In this document: positions 23,315 to 38,207 of the stretch, in pieces
Numbering within the stretch: the first letter of the stretch is position 1
Layout: each line of letters begins with the position of its first letter
Assembly (NCBI GenBank): GCA_040357565.1
Contig: JBDODJ010000027.1
DNA length: 64,000 bases
From: Cercozoa sp. M6MM
Lineage: Eukaryota; Endomyxa: Ascetosporea
Direction: 5' to 3' (one strand)
Position numbers and translations under genes: made by a program
Notes under the pieces: model-generated
Told to the model about the DNA's origin: nothing
Database searches by the model: none
Seen by the model: only the letters and a program-made list of their open reading frames with translations

Positions 23315-24570
23315 CAACTCTAGAACCTTTTTGTTTAGGTTCTTAACTTCGACAAAGGTACACGTCAATGCCGGCATCGGTTTCGAGAAAAGGCTCTTCG
23401 ATCTCACTGCACCAGTATGCACCATACACACATATTAATGCCCAAGCAACACAGGGTACGCAAGAGGGTCCTCGTATCGCAGCCAGTAGGCCAGCACGCC
23501 AACGCAAAAGAGGCCAATGACGGTGTTCTGAATCATCTTGACGGTGCTTGCAATATCGACCCAGATGGCTTGGTGCTCTACAACCCAGAGGCAAATCTGT
23601 CACACCAACGGGGGGGGGGCACTACACAGCGTATACCGCCGCCCAGGAACGAGGCCGCTGCAACGACACCACCCGTTGAGTTGCTACCCACACGCGAGGG
23701 GCGAATAGGTCAAAACGCAATCAAGAACAAGGAATAAAGAGGCGCTACATGGTGCCACCGAGTCCAGCAGCCGACACGGCGTCGGGCAATCCAATTGCTT
23801 GTGCCAGGAACGGCATTGTCTGTGCAGCTCCAGTCACTCAGTCTCGTCTCATCCAGTGACGATTGGAACGGGGACTGTTGAATACCATCATCTGCGCGAT
23901 CGTAAAAATCGACAGGATCGAGACCGTAAGCGTGAGGTCCTCCTGTGTCGCGTCAATCGTCGTCTGGACGGCCGTTGCTGCCGATGAGCCACAGATCGAA
24001 GTGCCCGACACCTGTCGCATATGGGGGCGATACGACAATAAAGTGACACCCCAAATCACAACACAAGTCAATAAATAATACGAGAAGCATGGCGAGTTTG
24101 CGCTGCGTTTTTGGCACAAAAAAGCGACGCGCGGTGGCGTAGCCCAAGGTAAAAACGGCCACTGTGACCGGCAGCGCAACGACGACACCGTTGGCGCCCA
24201 AGGCGCCGAGTGTCTGCAGGTCGAGACCGAGCAGAACGAGACCGACTTTGATAAGCGTTTCCGACGACTTACCGCCGAGTGTAATCCACGCAGGGAGGTC
24301 ATAGCCCAACATGACAGGGATGTTGGCCACAGCAAGACCAATCTACGCAGAGACATATATATATGGATTATATTTAATACATGGATGCCATGTGCGTAAA
24401 ATGCAGTGTGAAATTTATCGATACCAGTAGAGCAAAGACTTCGTTACTCATGCCGGCCGAGTAGAGGTCCTTCTGAGTTCCCAAAATGATCGCAGCCAAT
24501 GACAACAAGTGCAGGAACAGGAAGGCCTGCAGGCAGAGCTTTGTTTGCGCCCAGCCTGTCACTTGCGTCC

Positions 24571-24645
<75 letters not shown>

Positions 24646-24649
24646 GCAC

Positions 24650-24681
<32 letters not shown>

Positions 24682-25118
24682 GTCTCTTGTTAATTTTCCA
24701 CACTCAGGAAATAAAAGACACGTACACGCTTGTGTGCAATGACGTGCGGACAGCCAATGAGCAGCAAAACAATGACAACCAGCGACATCAGCACCCAGGA
24801 ACTGAATAGTCAAATTATAATCCAGAAACACTGCACCAGACACGTCGGGATGAGAAAATAAATAGGTGGTACACAGCTCTTTCAGTGTCCCACATTTCTG
24901 ACCATTTGGTCCAGTTTTGCGTTGGGAGAAGGTGCTCCGTCAAAGACAGGAACACGCATGGTAACTACGACGAGTGTTATCATCGAGGCACAGTACACTC
25001 ACTGGTAGCGCGACAGGGATGGAGTATTTATAAGATAGTCTAACCAAGATCAGGAAGCTCGCGAAGCCCCACAGATTGCAAACCCAGCCTGATTACACGC
25101 GAAATACTTGTTGCTCAT
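22531..25118 (-). CDS. YeiH/UPF0324-family membrane protein, spliced
   Basis: Minus-strand exons reproduce the order of the bacterial YeiH (UPF0324) family. These are: a membrane helix MSLVVIVLLLIGCPHVIA; IGLAVANIPVMLGYDLPAWI; SSETLIKVGLVLLGLDLQTL; VVVALPVTVAVFTLGYATAR; the signature SGTSICGSSAATAVQTTIDA; ILSIFTIAQMMVF; LPDAVSAAGLGGT joined to STGGVVAAASFLGG; and MIQNTVIGLFCVGVLAYWL. Then follow FPKFVLGFFALSVVL, KWWFTLGFAGIGLATRL, a polar Ser/Glu-rich loop, and YNILITFSVAYWMYRHFL. The stop is at 22531-22533. Family members are predicted transporters of unproven substrate, sometimes called sulfate exporters. The loop before the last helices and the C-terminal tail are longer than in bacteria. 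The 5' end is uncertain: MSNKYFACNQ at 25118 is one candidate, and 24960 is another. Confidence 0.8.
23246..23312. repeat. (CA)n microsatellite in a YeiH-family intron
   Basis: About 67 bases of CA with a few CG interruptions at the left end. Confidence 0.95.
24575..24681. repeat. (CA)n microsatellite in a YeiH-family intron
   Basis: About 107 bases of CA with CGCA interruptions near 24640-24658. Confidence 0.95.
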
Positions 25119-25726
25119 GTCAGGCGACGACACCAAAAAACACAAACGATTGTTGTTTCTTGCACGCACCTTCTTTCATGGCTAAACTACGTCGTATACT
25201 TTGCGAGCACTCAGCACACCTCGTTGCAGCGTCTGGGTGTGATAAAAGTCGCTGTTTCGACCAAAAAACCGAAAAATGATCACGAAAATGATGTTCAAAT
25301 AATCGAACACAATTCTTCTCGGTCACATACGCTCTAGTAATAACATGGTCGGCATCTATTTTATATATTGCGCCACTCGGCTAGAAAAGGCGGCATGAAC
25401 GCTAAGCAAGCGCGCGTTTTAGTTTATTTTTTGCAGCCTTTTGCGCGATTTTTTGCGTTTTTTGAATATCCACGATGCCCGAAGCAAAAATACGAAAAAG
25501 CCGAAAATGTTTCCCTGTACGACACGTACTGAAACGCTCTCGTTTGCTCTCACTGCTCCGACACTGTCAGCGGTTCCTACAGAAGCGCTAACTCGCCGTG
25601 CAGTTTAGGTGCTGCCAAAAACAAGCCTCCTTCTCTGTCCGTCTGCAGGTTCAAATCTCTGGGTAGACTGTGCATCTCATTAAGAGAAGTAATTGTAGAG
25701 TTCTGACGGATTATTGTTGAGCGCAG
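25119..25726. promoter_or_regulatory. 608-base divergent spacer between YeiH-family and kinesin-13 genes
   Basis: It should contain the promoters of both genes and possibly a first non-coding exon. It is rich in T runs and GCGTTTTT-like words at 25410-25510. No coding exon was recognised. Confidence 0.4.
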
Positions 25727-28739
<3,013 letters not shown>

Positions 28740-29013
28740 CAGTTATCATTCAAACTGACTCTGATGTGCCGTCTGTGCCCTTAGTGTGATTAAAATATCG
28801 TAAACTAGCGTTGTTCGTGTAAAACAACGCCCCGAAAATTCTCCCAGCCACCCCCTGAAGAAATTTTAACCCACTGCAACAGTAGGTTCTCATTGGTATT
28901 GAGCAAGCCTAGAAGTGTGCGCGCACATTCTGAGAGCTTTTAAACTTCTCATCCGGCTTAGTTAGGACACACGAGAAACCCGTCGTTGTGGATATTTGCT
29001 GATCCGAGGTGAG
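28740..29013. other. spacer between kinesin-13 and bromodomain genes
   Basis: Short intergenic interval on the way into the next plus-strand gene. No coding signal or clear promoter element is seen. Confidence 0.35.
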
Positions 29014-31161
29014 ATGAGCGACATTGAGGCTGAGCTGGCCGTGCCTCGCAAGAAGCACAAAACTTTCCGAACTGCTGAGGTACCTGCGGTGTGCAGTGCA
29101 CTAGATGTGTCCACGTATGCCGTCATTGTGCAGGAGAGACGACAGTACAAGCACGAATTGAAGCGACGGTTGGCGCTGCTCGATGAGGTACGTTTGTGTG
29201 CCAGACTCAGCCTCGCAACTTCGCAAAATCTTCGTCGTCTTAGGTACTCGCTGAGAGAGACCGAAACGCCGAAAATGAGCCGACTAAAGCAGGTAGTTTC
29301 GTGTAAACCAGATGCACTTGTGTGTCTGTGTCTGTGTGTCTGTGTCTGTGTCTGTGTCTGTGTCTGTGTCTGTGTCTGTGTGTGTTTGTGTGTTTGTGTG
29401 TTTGTGTGTTTGTGTGTTTGTGTGTTTGTCATGTTTGGGTTGAATTCAACAGTTGACAGCAAGGTGGCAGGAGGCATCGGCGCCGCTGTCGATGTCGCCG
29501 ATGGCGCTGACGGAGGCAGCAGCAGCAACGACAACGAACAGAGCCGCGGCGGAAGCAGTGTCGACAGCCGCGACAGTGAAGCCAAGAATCGACAGGTGGT
29601 GGGCTCAGTGCCGTCCATTGTGACCTGCAAGAAGGTGCTGCAAAACCTGATCCGAATGGACGCGCGGAGATTATTCCTTGAGCCGGTACACACCCTTTCT
29701 GAGCCGTGTGTGTTCCGACCCCCCCCCCCCCGTCACCTACAGGTGGACCCAGTAAAACTTGGCATTCCCGACTACTTCAACGTCGTCAAATTCCCCATGG
29801 ATCTTGGTACATTTGTCCACCTGCATGTCCATTTGTACACAATGTCCATTTGTACTTGTCGCAGGCACGGTGAAGAAACGCGTCGCCGCCGGTCAGTGTC
29901 TCACGCCGCGTCGTTTCGTTAACCTGGTACTTGTACCCACTTGTTCGGTAGGAGGCGGGTCACATAGGGAGGTAGTAACACTGAGGCATCGCACAGGTGC
30001 GGCTCGTCTTTCAGAACGCAATGCTGTACAACCCCGCCAGCAACTACGTTCACAAGGTACACACACACACACATATATACTTGTGAACTACCTTGTCTGA
30101 CCTGTTTACTATGTTTGATCGGGTGTGTAGGTGGCCAAGGGCTTTCTGAGTCAGTTCGAACAAATGGTANNNNNNNNNNNNNNNNNNNNNNNNNNNNNNN
30201 NNNNNNNNNNNNNNNNNNNNNNNNNNNNNNNNNNNNNNNNNNNNNNNNNNNNNNNNNNNNNNNNNNNNNTGTGTGTGTGTGTGTGTATGTGTGTGTGTGT
30301 GTGTGTGTGTAGATCGCCGACTGGCCCGAGGAGTGCAAGATGCCTGAGCCCGAGGCCATCGTACCTCCACCAACTAAACTAGCTTATCCAGAGACTGTCT
30401 CAAAATGTGCGTAGCTGCTCGAGAACGAGACACCACAGGTGCTTAACTCGGAGATCACGCCTGAGCCAGAAGCCATGCCTGAGCCGGAACCTGAGCCAGT
30501 AGTGAAGCTCGAGTCGGCGTCGGACGTTAAGTCAGAGCTGGTGTCCGAGTCAGTGTCAGAGCCGGTGAAAACCGAGCAAAGCGAGACCACCACAGCTTCC
30601 TCTGGTGTCAGTGTCAGTCCCAGTGCCAGTCATGCACATGTGGACCCAGCTGTTCTGGAAGTGAAAATCATGAAAGCGCACGAGGCTGTGTCAGATGCAC
30701 TTCTCGGCAAGGTAGTTCCGCCCATGTTCCTCTCCTGTGTTGCTCCTTGATCCATCTATGCGATGCAGATGTGGGATTGGCTTCCGGAGAACTTGATGAA
30801 GATGAACGATGTAAATTTAAATACACTGACATCTTCCTTGTGAGTCTGTTTCTTACAACACGTATTGACTGGGTTGTAAACGCAGGAGGAAGAAGACATG
30901 GAGCTGGACCTCACTGTGCTGCCTCAGAAGGTCCTTCCTCGCTCCCATTTTTAACACTACTGTAGCCTTACCTTTTGACTACCTGCGCAGGTGCTGCGAC
31001 GAGCACGCAACGCGCTCAAGCTGCTCGAGCGGCAACAGTCGAGAGGCGAGGTACTTTGTCTGTCAGTGTTCGCGCCTGTGTCTGTGTGAGAAGGGAACCC
31101 TTTTTGTGCGCAATTGTAGCCGTTGTTAATTGCGCCGGACGCCGAATTGGACGCCATGTAG
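29014..31161 (+). CDS. single-bromodomain protein (BET/GTE-like), spliced
   Basis: ATG 29014 starts MSDIEAELAVPRKKHKTF. A basic helix and an acidic Gly/Ser-rich linker (ADGADGGSSSNDNEQSRG) precede the bromodomain. The bromodomain is built from several exons: CKKVLQNLIRMDARRLFLEP, VDPVKLGIPDYFNVVKFPMD, LGTVKKR, VRLVFQNAMLYNPASNYVHK and VAKGFLSQFEQM. The acetyl-lysine-binding Asn (in YNPAS) and the PDY and PMD motifs are present. The intron after this contains a 100-N gap and (TG)n. The C-terminal region has Pro/Glu alternation (EPEAMPEPEPEPVVKLE), then acidic Ser-rich sequence, a short MWDWLPENLMKMND exon, and the end IAPDAELDAM (TAG 31159-31161). It should read acetylated histones. I see only one bromodomain and no clear ET domain. 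Confidence 0.85.
29322..29428. repeat. (TGTGTC)n and (TGTGTTTG)n tract in an intron
   Basis: A hexamer array (about eight TGTGTC/TGTCTG units) passes into an octamer array (about five TGTGTTTG units) in an intron of the bromodomain gene. Confidence 0.9.
30170..30269. other. 100-N assembly gap in an intron
   Basis: The run of exactly 100 N starts three bases after a donor GTA and ends in (TG)n at 30270-30310. It is therefore a collapsed microsatellite inside the bromodomain gene intron, and no exon needs to be lost. Confidence 0.9.
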
Positions 31162-31840
31162 TTCCGAGATGTTCCTGCCGTTTGTCAGTGAAAAGAACTA
31201 AATAAAAGACGTCTATTAGACGAAGCGAGGGAACCGAATGATTCAGCTGAAGAAGCGCAGTGAAGAATTACGTCGTCAGCTGATGCCAAGTAGGTAAGGT
31301 TTTCTCTTTTGCCAATTCAAGTTGGCAGGCTCAATCACAGAGCCACAAACCGGGGCATATAATCTAAGTCAGTTTGTAACAAGGATATCGACTCTACCGT
31401 ACGTACATCGTGCGAAGCGTACGGTATAGGAGGCTGGACTTTCTATCGTATCGAAGTAAATGATAGATTGATGTTTCGATTTGAACAACTAAGTGCCGGA
31501 TGCCTAGTCATTAGGGTCGGAGATTTTTAAGCCGGCAAGCGCTTACCGACGACTCAATGGCGGATCGGTCTAAGACGGTCCGCGCGAAGTCAACCCGGTG
31601 AGAGGGGGCTGCGATCTCCTGAGAAGATGGTGGTGCGCGACAGACACGGCAGACGCTAGACTCGTCTGACTTGGCCTTGAGTTCACCAGTGCGTCAACTT
31701 GTCTCCCTCGAGCAGGAAGTTCACTTTCGTAGGTACTCGACTTGCGTAACGTGACGATCGGTACAAACAAACGGAGTCTAACCGTAATTTGAAACTTCCC
31801 AAACGAGAAAATCACCTCCCGCCTCGGCTGAGCTCCAAAT
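31162..31840. other. spacer holding one copy of a dispersed repeat and a 9-bp-stem hairpin
   Basis: Between the convergent bromodomain and CDC14 genes. It contains the minus-oriented dispersed repeat at 31273-31390 and an inverted repeat at about 31399-31430 (stem TACCGTACG / CGTACGGTA). The stretch 31500-31760 has no coding features that I can support. Confidence 0.5.
31273..31390 (-). repeat. dispersed repeat, copy B
   Basis: Read on the minus strand, this segment matches 55652-55845 in order: a GACTGACTCAGATTAT-like word, then GTTTGTGGCTCTGTG, TTGAGCCTG, GGCAAAAGNGAAAACC, and CTACTTGGCATCAGCTG. Spacing between blocks differs, so the copies are diverged. The element type is unknown. Confidence 0.7.
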
Positions 31841-32177
31841 TCAATCCGACACGGCAGAGTCGTCTGAGTCGTCGCTGCTGTCGGAGAAGTGCACGAGGCC
31901 TTGGAACGGACGCGGTCGCTTCTTGCCCAACTGGACGACGACTTCGACCTTCTCCTTGTCATCACAGAGTGTCTCCATGTCCGAGGCATCACGGCTTTCG
32001 TCGGCAGGGCCCTTTGACTCAGAGCTGGTGGTTCGACCACCGAGAGAGGAGTTGTTGCCGCTGTTCCATGCACCCAAAATGCGCCGCACTTCGCGCGCCT
32101 CTGCCTCGAGCTGCTCGAGCTTCTTTGTGTCATCATCTGCAAGTGCATCTGCCACACATACACACCACCACCAACCA

Positions 32178-32246
<69 letters not shown>

Positions 32247-35200
32247 GCGTGGAAACACGGCCAGTACGGTACCTTCAACAAGCGGCAGATTCTCGGATTC
32301 ACGTCCGAAAACGCTGACTTTTCTGGGCTCATTAAATTTGCCTTCAGTCTCGCTTTCGTTGTTACGCTCGCTGCAGCTGGCAGTGTTGTTGCCGTCAGTG
32401 TGGCAGTCAACGTTGTTGTCAGTGTTGCTGCTACTGGCAATGTTGCTGCTGCTGCTGTTGTTATCAGACACTATGTAGTTATCAGTCACTGTGTCGTGAT
32501 CAATGTTGCTGTCAATGTTGCTGTCAGTATTGCCATGACCGACTATCCTGACAGCGACCGTGTCTCCGCGTGCCTCCGCATCCTCCGAATCCAAAGCGCC
32601 ACTGGCCTCGTCTAAACCGCTATCGTCGTCGGCGCTAATGTCACTCTGGATGTCGTTGCGACTGTCTCCAATATTGTAGACAGGCGTCATGTTGCGCACA
32701 ATCGCGTCTGGCACAGCAGGAGTCTCCTGCACGCGCCGCCGCTTGCCCGGCGACTCACCGCGCACCCACAGTGGCAGCCACTGGGACACACGATTCGTGC
32801 TACGAAACATCAACACGAACATGTAGCACACACGATACCACCCGCATCACACACGCACCACGTCCGAGGTAACATAAGTGTAGGTTAGCGTAGCAGTTCA
32901 AAGAAAATTGAAGCGTCAATAAATCAATCAGATCGTGTTCCTCATCCATCACACGCTTTCCCACACACTTTCTCACTCGCTCGCACACAGCGGCAGCCAG
33001 ATGTTCAGACAATCGCAGCAACACACGGACAAACACCGCACACACACACGCAACGAAGGAACGAAACGTCAGAGAGCCAACAAGGAGCGATCCGGCAAAA
33101 AACGGGCAAGGGTGCAACTCACATTCCGCTAAACATGCGCGCCATCCGGTTGGCAGCACGTTCCACGTCGCTTCCTGTTTTAACGACACACAAGTCAACG
33201 GAAATGTCAGTGCGGATATCAACACTGACATGCAGAGCAGAGAAATGCATCGGAAAAACAAACGCGAGGAGACGCTGGTGCTTTTCGAGTTCGTGTTGGA
33301 CGCGTCGGTTGAGTGCTCTCGCTGCGCGCGCACCTTTGCTTCAACGAGCGCCTGGCCCTGCGCTTTGCCTTCAATGAAGCACAGACTTCTGTCGGCTTCG
33401 AAACTGCAATCGCATTCATGATGCATGCACGCCATATGGTTTACACGGAAAGAAATGGGGAGTCCAGAAATATACCCTGTTTGTGACATCGGAGTATCCG
33501 GCGATGGCCGCGAGCCTATTGAGCGCGAGCGGGCTCGAGCCGCCGCGTGGTGTGCCGGCAGCTGAACCTGCAGTTTGAGCGATTGGCGTTCCTTTTGCTG
33601 CTTGTCTTCGCCCGACAGTAGTTCTGCGTGACGACAAAGGGAGGAACATGCTGAGCTGGAGTGAGCGCAGTGTGGGGGCTACCTTCTTCATCGTGCATGG
33701 CTTCAGCTTTGGTGACGTCGCCTGTCGGTATTTCCTGTGCCTGCAGTCCGTTCTCCTTGCTGTTCATATACGGTGTCCGTGTGTGTGTATGCGTGCGTGT
33801 GCGAGTGATACAAGTACTTTTTGCTGACAGCTTGGTACAGTTCGTGCATGATAGGTTGTTGTTGTTGGAGGTAGAACTGCTGCGGGCCAATCACTGAGCC
33901 TGAACAAAAGGGCGTAAATACTACAACCAAAGTACGGTCGCTCGGGTACCAGGCCGTACGATGCGCATCCAGGCAATGCATTGCTCGGCAGTCCAGCCAA
34001 ATCGTTTCATCATGTAGCATCTACGTACATCAGATGTAACGTGTTAAACATTCAGTGGATCCAATGTACCCAATGAGGGTGCCGGTGCGTCCCAGACCAG
34101 CCTTGCAGTGCACGGCAACTACACCCTTTGAGCGCTCGACGATGCGCAGAAACTCGCGAAGGATTTGAGGCGGTGGGCCTGTTAAAAAACTCACTTATAG
34201 ATAATGTACACAGGCTGTGGAAACAACGTACAGGTGCCGTCAAAGAAAAACATATCATGAAAGCGAAAGCCGTGCCGTGTGAACTCATGCGACTCGTAAC
34301 ACTGTCGGTTGAGTCGAATTATGTCTGTCACGCCCATGCCTGCGCACAAAGACATATGGATGCAAGCAAAACCTTAAATTCGAAAGAATGTACTTTTAAA
34401 CATAGAGACGTAGTGTTCGGGCGTATGCAAGTAGTAAGACTCGGTCGCTCGGTGCGCCGAAGCCGGGCCTGAGAAGGCAAGCACCTTGTTCGGTACCATC
34501 ACGGTAAGGTCCGCGTTCTCTACCTGTGACAGCAAGCAAACATACAGCAAGCACAGCTAGGGTGAACATAAAAGACAAACCTTCTCGAGCCAGTCGTACT
34601 GCTCCTCGGCAAAATTGCTTGGATCGTACCAGTTCAGTCCACGCGGCCCGGCCAGTTCAATAGCCTGCGCGCCATAAGCGATAAATAGACGATAAACCAC
34701 GGTAAAGGAGAAAATTAACCTGCAGACAGTGCGAGACAAGCAGCTGGAACGCGCAAGGGCCGGGCGTCGGATCGTGGAACGGCGTCAACAATCCACCAGT
34801 GTGCAACGGTCGGAGCACGTGCCACGCCTGCTGCCAGGTCAGTCCAAGGCGCAGCACTGCGTAGGCGCCCATCAGCACGGCCGCGTTGGCACGCGACTTT
34901 CCGCAGTTGCGCGTTACAAGCACGAGGACGCGCTCACGCAGCGTAGGGTCAGACAGCTTCTCGTCCAGACGACGAATGAATCGATTCAAGTGACCGAGGT
35001 TTAGCGGACCGAAGTCGGCAAAAAATGGCTCGTAGACCAGGTCGCGATCGACGCAGAACATGTGCCATGGTCCACGATTAGACTAAAGCGAAGTGGTTTC
35101 TAAAAATTATGCAAGTCAAGGAATGCTACTTCATGTTGCGGCGTCCCCTTGTCGAAAGAACCAAACAGCAGTCGGTCTATGAGCAAAAATAAATGAAAAA

Positions 35201-35409
35201 AGAGGAAAGTAAGAAATGAATATGCAGCGTACAAGTGTACCTGGAACGAACTCGACAAGAGTGCGAAAGTGTCGCTCGACGTCACAGTTCTTATCGATGG
35301 ACAGGTGCACGTTGATGCAGCGTTTTGCTTGCTTCTGCTTGTGCTTCGGCGACGAAGCACGCGCGCGCCTCTTTGCGTCCGTGCCGATGCCGAGGAAGGA
35401 GAACGTCAT
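31841..35409 (-). CDS. CDC14: CDC14-family dual-specificity phosphatase with long acidic tail, spliced
   Basis: ATG at 35409, stop at 31841-31843. The order of blocks matches CDC14. The N-terminal pseudo-phosphatase half gives [40 protein letters not shown] and [20 protein letters not shown]. The catalytic half gives [75 protein letters not shown] (the HCx5R active site), [19 protein letters not shown] and [17 protein letters not shown]14 removes Cdk phosphates at mitotic exit and cytokinesis. Downstream, exons add a basic Ser/Pro-rich region, [16 protein letters not shown], an Asp/Asn/Ser-rich low-complexity exon (about 32800-32275) and an acidic end [15 protein letters not shown] treat the tail as part of CDC14 because no new start is seen, but a separate small gene cannot be ruled out. 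Confidence 0.85.
32170..32246. repeat. (CA)n microsatellite in a CDC14 intron
   Basis: About 77 bases, interrupted once by CATA. Confidence 0.95.
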
Positions 35410-35887
35410 AGACAGGGGCTCGCAAAAGATGCTTGAAAGAGCGATTTTGGATCACTAGGAGCACGGCCAGAGAGGTGATCCTTCACGCGAAGCGCGACGA
35501 AATCAATCGAGCGACGCGAGCGAACAACTAAAATCACCCAGCAGAGCAACCCACCGAGATTTATGATGTGCCACAAATCACACACTGACTTGCCGACCGG
35601 CTGCACAGCTGTGATAGCAGCGATCGGTCACAGCAAGGGGCACGCGGGTGCGCCAAGAAACGCGCCTGCGAAACGCTGCCGCCGATCCGCGTTGACTCGC
35701 TGATGTCGTGGCCGAGCTTTCCTGACGTCGATCCGAAAAGAAACTCACGCACTTCGCTTGGTTGCAATTACAGTACTGACGGGAGAGGATACTAGTGAGT
35801 GTAGGTTAGGCTGGGACTTTCTTATTTCATAGTCATGAAGGAAGTGGGCTTTCGCATTGAGTCTCCCTGCTCGACCGGCGGGCTCAG
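35410..35887. other. 478-base spacer between CDC14 and PMM (both minus)
   Basis: Minus-strand open frames here (for example one containing QPSEVREFLFGSTSGKLGHD near 35765-35705) lack a start and could be 5' UTR or an unrecognised upstream CDC14 exon. Undecided. Confidence 0.35.
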
Positions 35888-36998
35888 TTAATTCTCGTTC
35901 AAGCCCGCCAAGATGTCGGCAACAATGCGACGGGTGTCAGCAGGCGACGTGACAGTGTGGCCTGACGAGTCATGTAAAAATCAACACACAGACACAGACA
36001 AGACACAGACACAGACAAGACACAGAAACAGACACAAATAGCATACCGACAACGCGATCGTCGTGGAAAATCTCGTAGTCGTTGCCACCCTCAAAGGTCT
36101 TATCACCAAAGAAACAGATCTTCTCAAAGCCGCATGGGAGCAGGTGCTTCAAACAGTAGGTCTTGTCCCAGCCTTGCGGGAACACATCGAAGCTGATCTG
36201 GCCGCCTGCACACAGCATCTAGAAGCTGCTTTCACACACACAGACAAGCGGCATGGTACCAATGCTAAACTTGAGCTCGAGGTCGGCGAACTCCTCCTGA
36301 AGGATCTTGATAAACTTGGCGCGCACTTTGGCCTCCTGGTCAAAGGCGTAAAACTCCATTCGCTCCTCTTGCGTGCAGTTTCGACCGGCGGGCGACACGT
36401 TAATCAAGCCCGTGCGGTACTCGACAAAGCAACCACTGTATCAGCACACACAAAAGTAACGCATGCAGAAGATAAACACGCAAGGATCATAAAAGAGCGA
36501 AACTGTACCGCTTGTACGGCAAGTCTTCTTGCGCGCAGAGCACGAGGCAGCGCGAAATGAACTCCTCCAGTCGCTTCAGCTGGCCGCGCTGCTCAAAGTG
36601 CTTTGTGATCGTCATCTCGTCCTTCTTCTCGCCCTGCTCGAAGAACACGAGGCCATTTTCCGGAAAGCAGAAGTCGAACAACTCCAAGGCTTGGCCGTGC
36701 AGCTGGTGCTGCTGCTTGGGCAGATCCGAGCCGCCAACAAAGCCGACATGGTGATCCCTGCGTGCAAGATTGAGTTTTTAATACACTCGGCCAGCCACGT
36801 GTTCTAACAACTCATTGCACAACACACCGACGGAGCTCCTTTAAAAAGGTGAGCATTTCGTCGTCGGCTTCATTGCGCGGAACCGTCAAGGTACCTATAA
36901 TGAAAAAAAATCTCAAGCATTGTGATTCCAAAAACAGGACAAAAACAAAACACACCATCCACGTCAAAGAGGAACAAGATGTTCTTATTGCGGTCCAT
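35888..36998 (-). CDS. PMM: phosphomannomutase, spliced
   Basis: The enzyme converts mannose-6-phosphate to mannose-1-phosphate for GDP-mannose and glycosylation. ATG at 36998 gives [15 protein letters not shown]. The nucleophile motif DVDGT is split by an intron (about 36950-36894) and restored by the join to [13 protein letters not shown]. Later blocks are [78 protein letters not shown], the pair FSIG and [20 protein letters not shown], and [20 protein letters not shown]. It ends with [19 protein letters not shown] (TAA 35888-35890). This is a full-length HAD-type PMM of about 245-250 residues. It is divergent from FCF2 with only 240 bases between the two starts. Confidence 0.95.
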
Positions 36999-37238
36999 TC
37001 TAATATCTTGTTCGCAAAACCAGCTGTGAACTCGAATTACGACAACAAAGTCCCACTGTATGCTGTACCGGTACAGATATGACGTTGAGTTGAATGTTAT
37101 ATTTTTGGACAGGTGTAGCCAGCATCCGTACGCAGCAGGCGCGGGCTGTCTGCGTGGAGTAGGCGCGTGCCGATCGTGTTTAGAGTGTCTCAAACGCAAC
37201 TTTACGCGCGAATAATTCGCCCAGTCGGCACAGAAAGC
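36999..37238. promoter_or_regulatory. 240-base divergent spacer between PMM and FCF2
   Basis: The two start codons face outward, so both promoters should lie here. Inference from arrangement; no consensus element was recognised. Confidence 0.45.
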
Positions 37239-38003
37239 ATGTCGTCTGGCGACGAGAACTCGACGTCTGCCGCCGGCGAGAACGCACTGGCTGGCGTGGA
37301 CACGGCCGACATAGCCCTTCTGCTTGACGACTCAAGCAGAACTGAAGCCTCAAGCCGCAAGGACAGTAAGACACAAGGAGAGGCAAAGACAGTGCAGCCG
37401 CTGCGTTTGGGCGACGTGCTCAAAACGTCCGAGACGCGCAAGATCGAATCCAGCAGACGTCGAACGCGCGTGCGAAGCGAGCTGTCTCGATTGAACGCAA
37501 AGAGCGCTGTCCGCGCTGAAAACAAGGCGGTATCACCTGGCAGAAAAATGGCATCACATTGGTATGTGTGTTTAATTGGTTTGCCAGATGGGCGTGGCTT
37601 CGCGGTCACCAAAGAAGGCCGAGCGTGCGTTGAAGTGGCACGAACTGCCGGAAGGCAAGCTGACCAACGACATCAAGACCAACTGGAAGTTGATTCGCTA
37701 CCGCGATCAGTTGAACCCGGGCAAGTTCCACAAGAAGGCAGTTCGCGCCATCCCCAAGCACTTCCAAGTCGCCACGGTAGCTCCCACTTGGTTGCCCCCC
37801 CCCCTGTCCGCACGTTTATGTGCATGTGCATGTGTGCAGGTGCACGTGCCTGCCGAACAGTTCTACTCGTCGGGTGGCACAAGGCGGCAGCAGCGCGGCA
37901 ACTGGGCGCAACAGTTCATGCGCGATGGCACAAGCTCGAAACTCAAGGGACGATACACACAGCACCAGCAACGCAAGGGTACCCTCCTATTTTCTCTCTC
38001 ACT

Positions 38004-38052
<49 letters not shown>

Positions 38053-38062
38053 NNNNNNNNNN

Positions 38063-38111
<49 letters not shown>

Positions 38112-38207
38112 GCGCGCACCTTTCTATTACCCATGCCTCCCATCGCAGGCATGGTAAGCGGCAAAGCCGGCGCGCGTGCCAAAAGACGAGTGCACAAGCG
38201 TCGATGA
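37239..38207 (+). CDS. FCF2: FCF2/TdIF2-type pre-rRNA processing protein, spliced
   Basis: FCF2 acts in the nucleolus in early cleavage of pre-rRNA during small-subunit assembly. ATG 37239 begins an acidic Ser-rich region (MSSGDENSTSAAGEN). After an intron at about 37530-37588 the FCF2 domain follows: ERALKWHELPEGKLTNDIKT, NWKLIRYRDQLNPGKFHKKA, IPKHFQVATV, PAEQFYSSGGTRRQQRGN, WAQQFMRDG and KLKGRYTQHQQRKG. A basic tail AKRRVHKRR ends at TGA 38205-38207. Removing the 37530 intron, rather than the nearer GT at 37561, keeps the frame. The last intron is a (CA)n tract with a 10-N gap. Confidence 0.9.
38007..38112. repeat. (CA)n microsatellite with 10-N gap at 38053-38062
   Basis: More than 95 bases of CA in the last FCF2 intron. 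The N run marks an unresolved length. Confidence 0.95.

Noticed and set aside
31239-31296. Short plus-strand peptide MIQLKKRSEELRRQLMPS after the bromodomain gene
   Set aside because: Its 3' half overlaps the dispersed repeat copy B, and no splice link to the bromodomain gene was found.
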